From contig JADNRX010000022.1 of the NCBI GenBank assembly GCA_015501595.1, forward strand, positions 62,001 through 126,000: a stretch of 64,000 nt of DNA. The letters are read 5' to 3'. Of the stretch, positions 1-11,804 are shown piece by piece (the stretch's first letter is position 1; the number at the start of each line of letters is the position of its first letter). A program made the translations under genes and the position numbers. This DNA comes from Hymenopellis radicata. Lineage: Eukaryota; Basidiomycota; Agaricomycetes; Agaricales; Physalacriaceae. The notes beneath the pieces are model-generated. The model did not search any database, was not told the DNA's origin, and worked only from the letters and a program-made list of their open reading frames with translations.

Positions 1-607
1 CAGTCGGATTCATTGATGTCATTATAACCCTAACCACAGCTCAAGCTCTGTCAGTACCACCACCTAGTCGCAACGCGAAGCACTTGACCAGAACAACTAC
101 AGCCTTCGATGGTGGTGTCTGTGCGTGTCTTTTCCAGGTCTTTTTTGTCTTTCAAAATCCGACTAAACTTTCTTCTTTAGAGCTGCCAGCAGCGTGTTTT
201 CCATCACCACCACCACCACCACGAACTCCTCGCATCTCCATAAGATGGCCAGCAACGATTTGGGGATGCTGACAACTATAAACCGATGGATTTGACTCAT
301 TCGGTACTTCACTTAGCGCCAACCATGTTACATGCCCGAACCGGGCACCTTGCGGCCTTCAATACCGCAGAGCCAGGTTCCTGTTCCTCCGCGCCGACGT
401 ATTCACTGCCTCTGGTGGCGATTTTAGGAGTTCCATCGTGTAGGGTGGGGGTTACGGCGGTTTTGAGCGTGGAATCGGGATCGGGAGCGCTGTGGCGGGA
501 ATGTGGACGGTAGGACTGGGTTGGCTGGTCCATTTTTTAGTGGGTTTTATCCTCGCAGCTCTCTGGGGGCACACGCGGACTTACGTACTCGCAGCTTCTC
601 GCCATCT
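1..607. other. No gene recognised
   Basis: Only short overlapping open frames are present and none shows a recognisable domain. A short (CAC)n-like tract at about 207-222 is the only simple repeat. Confidence 0.4.
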
Positions 608-1172
608 GTGTTGTTCTCAACATGTCCTTTATCGGCAGCAGCGGGAGTGTAGGCGCTGGAGCGGGACTGGGGGCCCAGATTGACCCATCCTCTTGTGAGG
701 TGCATCCTCCAATTTGTCGGAGGGCAGACGCTGACTCTCGAACATATACAGTTTCTCTGTCTCTATAGAACTCGACCTTGGATTTAGAGTGCTGGCGCAG
801 GATTAGATGTCCCGAGCGGCTCTTCTTCAGCGAGCTGAGCCTCCTTCATTCCCCGAGGACACTCACTCACTCTCGGACGTGCAGCGTCTCTGCGTCTTGC
901 GGCCTCCGGAATGGTAATCTCTGGTAATACGAGTGGGCACGGCAGCCAGCCCGTATGCCCGAGTCCAGTTGATTTCCTCTGTGGTGCATCCACAAATGTT
1001 TCTGACGGTGCTTGTTGACACTCAGAAACTCAGCGTCACTGCGCCGTTGTGAACAAGACATCAGTTTATGTGGCGGGGGCTGTGGGCGCTACGGCGGGAC
1101 TGAATGCCCGAATTGAGCTGTTTTAGTCTAAGGTGCATCCTCAAATGTTCCGAGGGCACACGTTGACTTGGG
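608..1172. repeat. Degenerate long tandem repeat, period ~430 bp
   Basis: The stretches at about 608-740 and 1041-1172 align by eye. Both carry a GGCGCT..GCGGGACTG block, a GGTGCATCCTC block and a GAGGGCA..CG(C/T)TGACT block in the same order and spacing. A third, shorter copy of the GGTGCATCC..TTGACACTC part lies at about 960-1022. The copies are diverged and no long reading frame survives across them. It may be the 5' part of the LINE that follows or an older satellite-like array. Confidence 0.5.
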
Positions 1173-1410
1173 GACACACAGCCTTAATGCGTTTTTGTAT
1201 GTCTAGGACATCCTGTTTCCAACTGGAATACCGAGTCGACCTCTCGTTCCCAAGATCGTCTCTCCTACCAATGTCATGGAGCTCACGCATACAGAAACCA
1301 TGCGTTTCGATGATTGAATGGTCTCGTGTATATCATAAATGCTGTATTTTTTCCCTAAAATATAATGCTGAATTGATCACAGCCCCATCTATTCCTCCTA
1401 CGAAAAATGC

Positions 1411-2625
1411 ATGTTAATGCTAGGCCGTGCAATATCTCATCTGGAGCATGCGGATGACATGGTCATTGTCTCTCGGTCATGGCGGGGTCTACGTCGACAT
1501 CTCTGTCGGCTGAAGGTCTGGTGCAAGGCCAATATGTTGGACGGTTCCAAGTCTCGTGCGATGGTCTTTGGCCGTGCATCTTATAAAGATCTCGAACAGC
1601 TTTTTCTCGATGGGATGGCGATACCTTACGCGTCATCCCACAAGTATGTCGCCGGTTGACCACCCGCAATATCTTTGCAGACCACTGTGAGGTGAAGGCA
1701 GATGCTGCTCATGCTGCTTCGAGGACTGGAGTATTTGGAACTAGTGGGCAGAGGTCGTATGCCGCCGGAGCTTGGTATTCAACTCTTTCCCTCCTTGGTG
1801 GACTGTCACCACGCCTGACGTCGATTTGGGTGCATTGGCCTCCCTGGAGGGTGTTCAGAAGGCTTGCCTCAGACGGATCATGGGGCTTGGGTCACAGTCG
1901 ATACGCAGTGTCCTATTCACCGAGACCGTGCTGCAGCCTCTTAAGTATCGCCGTGTCATCTTGACGCTGCAATATTTGTGTTATCTTCTGTCTTTGCCTC
2001 TCTCACAGTTCGCGGCTCGGGCGTTACATGTTTCTGACACGCTTCGACTATATCACCACTCCTTTTGGCTTATAGATCTGGATATCGCGCTGCGAGGTGT
2101 ACTGCCGACACATAATATTCTCCCAGCGGTGGGTATGATGTCTGTGCATTTCATTGACAATGACAGTCTTATGAAGGAACTTGAAGTCGCGCATGCCAGC
2201 AAAACCAGCCTGCGTGAGCTTACTGAGATGACTATCCGTCTATACCTTCTACACGGCTGTGCGGAACCCTTTGTAGACGCGCCGTCAAAGCCAGTGATCT
2301 CTACCCTGCGGCACTACCTTACCGAGGAGAAGGAGGTCATCGTGTCGCGTTGACCCGCTTTCTTTTGGGTGCACATAGTCTACGGGGGATTCATTCTCAG
2401 CACAGCAAGGTGCCAGTCTGCATGCGTCTCTGTCGACAATGTCATCAGTCCCTGGAGACTGTGGAGCATATTGCTCTGCAGTGCGAGGCTTATCCAGAGT
2501 CAATCATTGTGAGAGCGCAATTCTGGACAGAGGTTCTCCCAGTCATGCCAGAGCGGGTGCTGGTTAGTCGAGATCAGCTGGACGCAGAGGATGTGCTGCC
2601 GCTTGCTACGTTGCCTCATATTTAA
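1411..2625 (+). mobile_element. Dead non-LTR (LINE-like) retrotransposon, C-terminal half of the RT protein
   Basis: Three consecutive frames on the plus strand read as one broken reverse-transcriptase protein. The first has HLEHADDMVIVS, which matches the A/G/HADD catalytic box of LINE reverse transcriptases, followed by a typical thumb-like KSRAMVFG segment. The second (from about 1772) continues with VQKACLRRIMGLG, typical of the region after the RT domain. The third (from 2350) has a CRQCHQSLETVEHIALQC cysteine-histidine cluster, the zinc-binding end of many LINE ORF2 proteins. Frameshifts separate the pieces and the N-terminal endonuclease and fingers are absent, so the copy is inactive. 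Confidence 0.75.
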
Positions 2626-2685
2626 TAGGGCATCTGTTCGTGCAGTGGGGTGGCTGCTTAGGATTGTAAGCTTGTATGGTGAAGG

Positions 2686-3110
2686 CATCCTACAGGTATC
2701 TTCAACCACTCCTGCAGGTACTCAATGATAGTATCCTGCAGGTAACATCCTTGTATACCTGCAGGTCACTTCTGAACACTCCTACAGGTAATGTCCAAAC
2801 ACTCTTACAGGTAATGTTCTTACGTACCTGTAGGTAACATCAAAATACTCCTACAGGTAACATCCTTGGGCTCCTGCAGGTACAATGATAGTATCCTACA
2901 GGTGTATTTGAAGACTCCTGCAGGTAGTTTCCAAAGGTATCCTATAGGTATGTTCAACCACACCTGTAGGTACAAGAATAGGATCCTATAGGTGCATTCA
3001 ACCACTTCTATAGATGTGCTAAGTTGGTGTTCTGCTGTTTATAGACAGATCATCCTACAGGTTCTAAACATTTAGACCTGTAGGATGCTTGCTCGATATC
3101 TAATCCTACA
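2686..3110. repeat. Minisatellite with palindromic CCTRCAGGTA core
   Basis: About 15 units of roughly 21-25 bp each carry CCTACAGGTA, CCTGCAGGTA or a one-base variant, separated by variable AT-richer spacers (AACATCC, TTCAACCA, AATGATAG recur). Some units read TACCTGCAGGTA, fully palindromic. The array starts just after the LINE 3' end and decays into inverted copies near 3056-3110 (CCTACAGGTT ... GACCTGTAGG). Confidence 0.8.
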
Positions 3111-3462
3111 GAGTCCATCGGTCAGTCCGGTTGGACGCCCGGAATACGTCCGTCCGCCAACGCACCTGCAGGTTGTATTTGCGGAGCCTCCGAGGTACCT
3201 CGGAGGTTACCTCCGAGACGATCGCCAGCAGGAGCGGCGTTCTCAGATCTTCTAACGTGTAGCGCGTACATGCACCCATTCGAAATCTCACGATCGACGC
3301 CACGTTTGCTTTGTGGTACATGCCACATCTGCATGTGTTGTCTCCGAATATGAGGACGGAGCGCATGGTTCGAGCTCTATTTGAGTAATGAGCTGATGCC
3401 TGTAAAACGTTCAGACTCCCATGAAGTCTCCTGGAGCTCTCGGACCCGACCCGTTGTGCCAT
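3106..3462 (-). CDS. Hypothetical 118-residue open frame
   Basis: An ATG-initiated frame without introns. I recognise no domain. It is Arg-rich and overlaps a perfect 20 bp palindrome at 3187-3206, and it abuts the minisatellite. It may be non-coding; codon statistics and transcript evidence are lacking. Confidence 0.15.
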   Translation of the reverse strand: MAQRVGSESSRRLHGSLNVLQASAHYSNRARTMRSVLIFGDNTCRCGMYHKANVASIVRFRMGACTRYTLEDLRTPLLLAIVSEVTSEVPRRLRKYNLQVRWRTDVFRASNRTDRWTL

Positions 3463-3751
3463 TCTTGAACTTTCACGACAAATGGCGCTAGTTGTCTAAT
3501 CCTATGTCCACTTACCAGTCCGACAATGTCTTGATGCTTAAACAACTTTTTGAAAGGAGCTACCCCAGACATCTATAACATATGCTCACAGACAAAATTT
3601 ATTCACAGAAGTTCTAAGCATGCAGCACAAGTTCAAAAGATGATATTCAAGCATGGTATGTCAAACGTAGAAACAAACAACTGTAATAGTGTCGCTTCAC
3701 GAACGATAAAAGGGAATAAAGATAGAAGCACGATCCCCAAGCCCATTCCGT

Positions 3752-4045
3752 TTACACGATGGGTCTGGGAGGCGCAACTCTTCTGCGGCTTCGAGGTAAC
3801 GAGCCAGCTGTAGGTCCGACTCGACCCTTCGCCGGAATGTCCTCCAGAAAAGGTCGAGTGAACTCGATGAAAAATGTCACTCCGCGGCGCTCTCGGAGAG
3901 TCGTCACAGGGGATGGAGAATAAGAAGAGGAACTCGCCGTCGTAGAAGGAAGTGAAAACGACGACGAGGATGATGAGGATGAGCTCGACGATAAAAGTGA
4001 AGACGACGACGACGAAGCGGAGGATGGGAGGTTGTATAAACTCAT
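3752..4045 (-). CDS. Small Ser-rich protein with RVxF-like motif, copy 1
   Basis: A 97-residue frame from the ATG at 4045. Residues ~8-45 are almost all serine, followed by TLRERRGVTFFIE at about residues 49-61, then a Pro/Gly linker (DIPAKGRVGP) and a basic Pro-rich tail (LPRSRRRVAPPR). The same order recurs in copies at 16307-16552 and around 24140-24390, which is the main evidence that this is a real gene. RRGVTF fits the RVxF docking motif for protein phosphatase 1 ([R/K]-x-[V/I]-x-[F/W]), but that is inference. No signal peptide or membrane segment is seen. The track-like longer frame upstream begins with TTG, so I chose the internal ATG. Confidence 0.55.
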   Translation of the reverse strand: MSLYNLPSSASSSSSSLLSSSSSSSSSSSFSLPSTTASSSSYSPSPVTTLRERRGVTFFIEFTRPFLEDIPAKGRVGPTAGSLPRSRRRVAPPRPIV

Positions 4046-4358
4046 GATAGGGGTGCAATGATAATGGTGGTTGTTCTGGTTCAAGTGTTGATTGTAAGAA
4101 AGGGGTCTTGGAAGGAGAGACTTTATAGCTTGGCAACTAGCTCCTATTGCTGAGTTGGTCGTATTTGGTGTTGGCTCCTTTTACAGTTCTCCGCAAAAGT
4201 AGGTATGGCAGACACAGAGACGCTCTAAAAATCCTAGTCAGACAAAAGACCATTTGTAGTCTCTCATTCGCAGTCGCGTAGACGAACGAACCGTTTCCCA
4301 GAACTGTATGATCTGTACACATATATACCAGAACATCATTGGCCGTTTTAACAACGTT

Positions 4359-6496
4359 TTACAACGTTGTCGATTCATCTGCATTCAAGATCAAAGTTGT
4401 AAAGAAGCGAATAATCTCCAAGTATGCATCGAGAGATAGATCTGCTCAAGACAAAATCAAGGCCTTCTCACACAACAACACGAGAAATGGGGCGTACATT
4501 CATTCACCGTATGTTGACCGAGCATGGGGTCTGCGATATGATGGTTATACCTAAGAATATTCTCGCTCAGGCTCCAATAGTATCGGGAATCGGTATTCCC
4601 AGTGGGCATCCCGGGGGTCACCGCAATGTTATCACCTTCGAGCGCCCGATGGGAATTATACGTCGCCTTGATAGTCCCGGATAGCAACTCGTACGCAGCA
4701 GCGTTTTTACCGCTCGACGGCGTAACCGGTGCCGGCGGGATCGTTTGAAACGAACTCAATGTGAGGGATCCTTTCGATGGGACGTCCATCTCGGTGACAT
4801 CTTTCCCAAAGGCGGTGTAGGTCAGATTGAAGCGATGAGCCAGCGGGATGAGAAGATCCGTATCGTGCTTCTGCGTTTGGGCTACCGAGCTAGATGAAGT
4901 GTGAGTTAAAGCTTAGATGACACGTTATTAATACCTCTGCGTGGAGATGCGATGATTCACGACAGCCCAGGCCTGTTCGGGAAGTGCGTTAGATTTAACG
5001 CCACCGTGGATCATGTCAACGGGCTGTGTTGTTGCCACAAGGCTTTTGAACAGCGGGTCGTGGAAGAGAATATTCTCTACTTCAGAAAGCGCTTCGTCGG
5101 ACTGTGCCGCCTCTTTTATCGTCGCACGAAGCTCATCCGGCATATCCTTGCCATACTCCGCAAAGCACTGGAAGAGATCGTACGTAGGGGTTTGACGTTC
5201 CTTCAAGACGCGTGTCAGAAGAGACGCTGCCCAACTAACACGTGGTACTCACGAGATGGATCATAAAGGGATCCTCTTCAAACTCTACAACCATTCTAGA
5301 AAGGATACCAATTCCAGTCGACCTGGGGGGAATACTGCTGTGACCGCCAGGAGTATCAACTTCCATTTTGACATTCATGAACCCCTTCTCTGTCACTCCC
5401 GCCATGGCGAAAACGTGTCCGAATTGCTCTGAGAAGGATCCAGTTTCGTCGAGAACAAAGGCCATTGAATTCTCGCCATACATTTCCAAAAGGGCTGGAG
5501 CTAAGGTTCCGGCTCCCTAAACGCGTCTCAGAAGACTTGCCATCGTGATTGCTGCGAGTTAATACCTTTGTGCCACCACCCTCTTCATCAAAACCAAATG
5601 AAAGGATGATCGTCCTTGTCGATACGAAGCCGTGTGAGAGAAGAATCTCAAGTGTCGTGCTATGAAAACGGTAAGCGCGACGACATCTAGCGAGGCGTAT
5701 CACTTGCAGAATACCAATGACCCCACTTTTGTCGTCTGAAGCACCTCGTCCCCAGATCTTGGCGCCATCAAAATGACCAGAGAAAGGCGGGTGGGTCCAA
5801 AGGCCGACAGTGTCGGGATTGACAGGTACGACGTCTATCACGGTGATTAAAAGTGCGTGTCGAAATGAAGAACGCAAACCTTGATGAGCAAGAAGGAGGA
5901 TAGGCTTGAGCGATTCATCCTTTCCTTTCCAGGTATATATCAATCCATATGTGTTGACCTTCTTCAAGTCGAATGTAGCGTGTCTAAACGCGATCAAGGC
6001 GGGAACAAGGCGGAGTCTTCAGGACTCACACCAAAGGAAAACTCTCAAGCAAGTACTTGTGTAGTTTTCCACGCGTTTCGAAGCGAGGGTCTTCTTCTGG
6101 AGGACCCATTTCGTCAAATGTTTCGGTCCTACAAGACATGAGGTATGGCAAAGAACCAGTAGGTATCAACACTTACGGAATGTTTACAGCACCAGCAAGC
6201 AAGGAGATAGCTTTCCACTTGAAATCCTCCGACCCAATGATTTCATTTGCAACGTCCCACAGTTCGCGATTACGTTCCGGGACAAGCGGCGCAGCTTGAG
6301 GACAGGCTGGCTTCACTGCGTCGGAATACACATGGCCGTCGTTTACGCGCAGAGAAGTAATGGGTGGGTGGTAGTACTGCAAGAGAGCTACGGACGCGAT
6401 CAGACCGAATGCCAGAGCAAATCGCCTGCTTTTCGGCTTGGCAGTGGGCTCTTCATAGGTAGGCAAGCCAGCTGTGTATCCATTCCCCTTCATCAT
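4359..6496 (-). CDS. Carboxypeptidase S-type M20 metallopeptidase (Gly-Xaa carboxypeptidase)
   Basis: Multi-exon gene reading from MMKGNGYTAGL at 6496. A membrane anchor (residues ~28-43) matches the vacuolar type II topology of yeast Cps1. M20 metal-site motifs appear in order: AHQDVVPV (His, Asp), GRGASDDK (bridging Asp), FDEEGGG (catalytic and metal Glu), then the C-terminal TPGMPTGNTDSRYYW and HTVNE blocks with the last His. The family removes C-terminal residues from peptides for amino-acid recycling. Exons join cleanly through ~45-60 nt introns; the last is 4442-4497, giving an ending ...LEIIRFFTTLILNADE and a TAA at 4359-4361. The exact order of two middle introns (5230-5600) was not resolved base by base. 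The only neighbour on the same strand is the ABC transporter upstream. Confidence 0.9.
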
Positions 6497-6933
6497 CTAA
6501 GAGGGTAGCAAACAAATGGAATGAGGGCGCCATATAGAGATAACTCTGATAAGCCTGTGAGAGAGACGGAAAGCTTCCGCCTTCCGCAGCGGCACTTCGG
6601 CAAACGTTTGGCCGCGGCGTTTGCTAAATTGCTCCACCTTCTTGGCCAAAATAGTCTTGAACTTCGCCTGTAAGTCCGTAGTTGTTGCTATTCCTATTCG
6701 CGCTCGTGCACCGTTTCACTGTCCTGCCTCTAGGTCGCACGTTCATGAACCATGCAACTCCCCCCGATTGACGCCATCATCGGCGAAGTGGACCTCAATG
6801 ACCCGGCTTCCTTGAAGGTCCTGTGAAATTGTTGTACGTACCGCGCGAACGGGAACTGCGTGCGGGGCAGTGAATGTACAAGTCCATAAACTTCATATAT
6901 TACAATTAGTCCGTCAATCTAACGCACATGCTT
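6497..6933. other. Intergenic, promoter side of the carboxypeptidase gene
   Basis: Holds short open frames only. A possible mini-exon pair on plus (a frame ending QLPPIDAIIGEVDLN near 6750-6826) has GT/AG signals but no recognisable domain, so I do not call it. Confidence 0.4.
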
Positions 6934-9509
6934 CTAGTCCTTCGGCTCTATTTGGTCTATAAAGGCACTCGCTTGAACGTTGTAAAGATTGGCATACTCG
7001 CCATTCAGTCCAAGAAGTTCGGCATGTCTTCCAGACTCGACGAGCTTGCCATCTTTCATACACCTGTATTCGGGAGCTTGTTTCAGATTGTGCTACTGGT
7101 CGGGGAGAAATGGCACCCACAAAATCAAGTCCGCGTGCTTCGTCAAATGCCCGAACCTATGAGTCACGAACACCAAGGTTTTTCCTTCTCTAGCTTTGAT
7201 CAGGTTCTCGAACAAAGCAGCTTCTCCTTCAGGATCCAAAGCGGAACTGGGCTCGTCGACAGCCACAAATCTGACCAGGCCAGAGTTGAACCGCATGAAC
7301 GTTCGGGAACTGAAACGTAAATGAATCTCTACGGAGGTCAAATGGAGCAAGAATCTGCGCACGCAACAATACGTTGTTCTTCGCCACCAGAAAGCTCGAT
7401 AGCTTTCGGTAACTGCGACCGTTCAACATTGAGAGGATGCTCCTCATCGTCAGGGAGATTATTGGATGATGACTCGTTTCGAGGATCTAATACCGTGTTG
7501 AATCCGTCTTTGACTTTACTCAAACAATGCGAGGCTCCACCCATCTCCGCAGCATGTTGGACGGCGGCCAAGTCATCCTTCATGTTCGCATGGCCGAGAC
7601 CAATGTTTTCCCCGAGTGAGAGCGGGAAGAGAGAATGCTCTTGAGTGAGTACAGCAGTCGGCCGACGCAGGTCAGCGATGCGATACGTCGAAATGGGCAG
7701 CCCGTCTACAAGAATCGAGTCGCGGTCAGATGTCGGGTCGTAGACGCGAGTCAGAAGCTTGATGATGGTTGACTTTCCACTTCCATTGGAACCGACGATG
7801 ACGACAAGTTGCCCAGCCTTGATACTGAAAGAAATATCGTTGATAGCACCTTCCGAACTTTGGCTGCCAGGATACGCGAATGATAGATGCCTGCAACAGG
7901 GTGAGCGGAGGAAAACAAAGGCGTCAATTATTCATACCGAACATCAAATGACATGCCCTTTGATTTCTCTTCTTGAGACGAGGAATACGAAGTGTCGCCA
8001 TCGACAATCATAGTCTTGATGTTCTCGGCATCATACAACTCATGCAAAGATTGACAGGATCGTCGAAATCTTTGTACATTATCCAAAACTGTTTGAATCG
8101 ACCAGCTCAGGTTCTGCGAAGACTCTGACCAAATAGCGATCTGAGATACCGAGAGAGTTCCCGGCCGAGTAATGGCCGCGAATGCACAATACATCTATGA
8201 CACATGATGGAGCGTAACCAATGCAGTCAAAAACTCAAGGCTTACCATGGGCAGATCACCAAGTAGTTTATTTGTGATAAAATGTATGGGGTGTTCAATA
8301 AGGAACGGCGAATTTCCAGGATAATCGTCCGATAGAGAGGCAATGTTGGACGTTGCCTTTTGATGTTCTAACGTAACCGGTGAGAGAGGTCCAATGGAGT
8401 CGCAATCAAACTTGCCGTCTAGTATGTACTCAACAAGGTCACCGCTGAGGACTTCCGATCGATATTCAGTGGAAGCCATCTCCTCCAAGGCTTGGATGCG
8501 CTTGTACGATGCGTTATTGATGTAGCATACATAGGCTGTTGTCATATTAGAATCTAGGGAAGGGAGTGAAGATCTCCAACTTACGAAGGTCCCAGAGATG
8601 TATACCACCCATGGAGAGCAGCGGTCTAGTCAAGCAAAGAATGAGGAATGTCGGAGATCCGTTTTCCGAGCCGAATGTGCAATAAGAACCAGTTGACTAC
8701 ATGTGCTCAGCAGGTCGACGAAGAACCGTACAATGAATTCGAATGATTCCCAGGCAACCTCTGAAGTGGCCTCGATCTTGCCTTTTGGATCTGCAATGCT
8801 CTATGAGTGCGAACCACGGTGATGAATACCCATTATATACCGTTTACGGTAGGAATGTCAAGCCTCAGGTGTGCTGTACAGGTCGAAGTTAGGTGTGAGC
8901 CATTTTAAAAAACTCACAAACATACCTCGCAATAAAAACAACCCATAGTGTTTCTTCACAGCGGATGTCAGTTGAGGCAATAGCTTCTCACTTAACCAAA
9001 CAAGATAATTTGTGGCGACAACACAGAGCACCCGCGCTACCAACGCATTCACTAATGCGGAGTATTAGGCTGCCCGGTTGTGATCACTGTTTCTATCTGG
9101 CGAAAATGAGCATGGCTAGCAAGACCTTGCACGTCGGATTCACCTGTTCTAAAAGACGACTGGACAAGTATAACAAGACGGCAGACTCTATTCCATTCCA
9201 GATAGATGAGGCAACATAAAGAACCGATAGACCTGGTCTCAGCGCGTACACCTCAGTCGCCAGTCGACGGAACAGCGGAAAGCTTGAAAAGATTGTGGCA
9301 ACATTGCCCAGGTGTTTGCGCAGGTTCCAGCCAGATGAACGCGCGAAAGTCAACTTCCAAACGCCCAGTTGATGTCGCTCGATTGTCTCTCGTTGAGCGA
9401 AGAAGGATGAGACCTTGTGACAAGCGCGGCTAATCCACCCCGGAGAATGGCTGGCCTGTAGGGAATGAGGATCTCTAAGAGCAAAAGAGTGGATACCACA
9501 GAGGAGCAT
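6934..9509 (-). CDS. Half-size ABC transporter (TMD then NBD)
   Basis: The 5' part codes for hydrophobic helices (LSVLYVASSIWNGIESAVLL near 9200-9240 and others to ~8000). The 3' part is a complete nucleotide-binding domain: Walker A IVGSNGSGKST (~7770-7800), a Q-loop LTQEHSLFPLSLGENIGL, signature LSGGEEQRIV (~7380-7400), Walker B FVAVDEPSSALDPEGE (~7230) and the H-loop VFVTHR. A 53 nt intron at about 7313-7365 must be removed to join signature to Walker B. Another near 7070-7125 joins to a C-terminal CMKDGKLVESGRH. Stop is at 6934-6936. The NBD carries an insertion between Q-loop and signature (acidic PDDEE). The start at 9509 is the first ATG in the frame that carries LRDPHSLQ; an upstream exon is possible. 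Substrate cannot be told. Confidence 0.85.
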
Positions 9510-9860
9510 GGCAGGCGAAGACAAGTTGCGCCTGTGCCAAGTTTTTCGTTTTAAGCGCCTGTGCTAGATGGGCGCCATGAGAGCGCTGATATATGACTAC
9601 CATATTGTCAGAAGGTGCGGTGATCGGCACCCGTGGGCGCTGATATCGATCCGGCCTCGTACGTCCGCAAATTCCACTGTCAGTTAGTGTAGAACTAGGA
9701 AGAGTCGCGTTCTCCTGACTTTGCTGAAGTTCATCCACGTGGATGTCACGTGAAATGACGGATGTTCGGCCTTTTCCCGGAGCCTTGACGAGCACTTTGA
9801 ATATCTTGAGGCATTACTCGAAGCCTCCTTCGGGGGGAACAGGGTTCCCCGGTGGATTTC

Positions 9861-11040
9861 CTTCATTATGGGCGGATAGCAGAAGCAAGGAGATGCCCTG
9901 AAGGAATACGTGAGCAAGTCTTTAGTGATATCTATCACTCGTTTTCTCACACCGTTTGCAGAGTGTTGACTTGACGGAGATGGCGAGGAATGGCAAACTC
10001 GATCCGGTCATAGGCAGAGACGAAGAGATTAGAAGGACGATACAAAGTGAGTCGATTGGTGTGTCAAACCAGACGAACAACTACAGTTCTGTCTCGTCGA
10101 ACAAAGTTCAATCTTGTGGTATGTCCGACGCGTCAAATTTGCATTCCACGAAATTTCAAGTCTTTCAGCTTACTATGCTCTTTTTTACAATTCACGTCTT
10201 TCCGCCAGTCTTTGCAAGACAAACGAATGCTTTCCATCGAGCTTTCTGCCATAATGGCAAGTTCTGGTATTCGCCGTCAATTCGAGGAGAAATTCAAGGC
10301 CCTGATTCGCGACATAGAGGCCGAAGCAAGGAATGTTATTTGTTTCATCGACGAAGTTCGTGCGTATCGCCAGATATGTAAAGTCAGTCGACTGGTTTGC
10401 TAACCAATATGTAGACACTCTCTTCAACCTCGGCAAGGCTGAAGGAGTATCGACGCTGGTCAAATGATTAAGCCCGCTCTCGCCAGAGGGCTTCAGCTCG
10501 TTGTCGACCATTAACAAGGACGCTGCTCTTGAGCGCCGATTTCAACCCGTTCAAATAGACGAACCGACTGTGGGCGCTGCCATCTCAATTCTACACGGTC
10601 TCAAAGGTCGTTAAGAGGTGTCGAGATTTCGGACGCCGCCCTCATTACAGCTGCCGTGTATTCTGCGTGCTATATCGCTGACCGTTTTTCTGCCCGACAA
10701 AGCAATTGATCTGATTGACGAGGCACTCAGAGGTGGCTGGTACATACCGTATTGCTGAACAAGTGGGCTGACAGAAACGACTTCCATCAGGGCTTGTTGA
10801 ACCTTGTCCTCATCTCCGCATCACGCCGCCGTTGTCGCTCACTACGTACTATCAGCATAACATCTTCCACGCTGAAACTTCAAACGGGCGAGTACCTCCG
10901 TGCTGTTGAGGCTAATCTTCGCCCTCTAGAGCGATCGAGGAGTCTCCATACTAATCAACTCTCTTCGACCCTCGCGTCCTTCCAACAGTGGCTGATGATG
11001 CTCCAAAGGTGACTGGGGCTGCTGAGCTTGCTCAGAGGAT
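9861..11040 (+). pseudogene. Decayed HSP78/ClpB disaggregase copy (first AAA+ domain)
   Basis: After a still recognisable intron (about 9910-9961) the sequence reads [20 protein letters not shown], the hallmark start of the ClpB/Hsp104 first AAA+ domain, then RRTIQ, a second recognisable intron and [11 protein letters not shown]. The Walker A stretch that should follow is missing, replaced by ~100 bp of unrelated or intron-like sequence. Identity resumes with [20 protein letters not shown] and [20 protein letters not shown], Walker B VICFIDEV, then in shifting frames the [25 protein letters not shown] and ISDAALITAAVYSA segments. Wording is closest to the mitochondrial HSP78 branch. Traces of the second AAA+ domain may extend to ~11420. 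Several frameshifts and stops make it non-functional. Confidence 0.85.
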
Positions 11041-11804
11041 CATGTGATGTATGCTGCATCTCTTGCGGACAGTCATAGAGAGAAGGTCTGCATCATCTCT
11101 CATCGAACTCTGAATGAACAATCTGCAGTTGTTTTATGTTCTCAATAGAGAGTGCTAAATTTCAATTTGGTCGTTGTGTTACTGAGCACGAATAGGAAAC
11201 TGAAATGAACGCGGAGGATGTCATATTGATTGCGAGCAAGTGGGTCCCGCTACAACAGTGCCAATGATTACTGGCCGGCTGTGTAAGTAAAGCGCCAGAG
11301 CAGGAAGACGTCCGTGGTACATACTTAGAGGCAGTCGGACTCAGTGTCAGATCGCGCTACGCAGCTTTATATCGATCCACCACGTTCAACTATTGCGTGG
11401 GGCGTTTCCTGATGGGTCCGCTCAAAGCATTGCGTCGGGCAGATGGTGGGAGAGATTTCGGAGATAACCGCGAGTGCACGTCAAGCAGTGCGCCAGCCTT
11501 GGTCGTTGGAGAAACTTAAGCACGAACGCGATGTTGCGCTGAGTTTCTCGTTCACACGGATCCAAAGGTGATTCAAAAAGTAGGTGAAATTTTGACGGAG
11601 ATACATGGAGCTAAGGAGCGTAAAGAGTATGAGAATATGTACAATGATGTCTATGGCTACAACGATGGCATAGTGATGGGTAATAGGAAGAGATGGATAC
11701 AGTACTAGTAGATATTACGGTAGAATAGGAGATTAATTGGCATGAGAGGACGTGAGGGGAGACAAGAGCCGCTTGAACATGGCTAGACGAGAATAAGTCA
11801 ACAC
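11041..11804. other. No intact gene; possible tail of the HSP78 remnant
   Basis: Short pieces such as AEDVILIASKW (near 11212) and VGLSVRSRYA (near 11335) vaguely match the ClpB linker and second AAA+ domain. Beyond ~11430 I see nothing recognisable. Confidence 0.35.

Noticed and set aside
2686..3110. CRISPR-like array
   Set aside because: The units are irregular in spacing, the core is only ~10 bp and the host is a eukaryote; it is a minisatellite.
3752..4045. Fungal RiPP precursor or secreted effector for the small Ser-rich family
   Set aside because: No signal peptide, no repeated core peptide with Kex2 sites and no leader pattern; the conserved part lies mid-protein.
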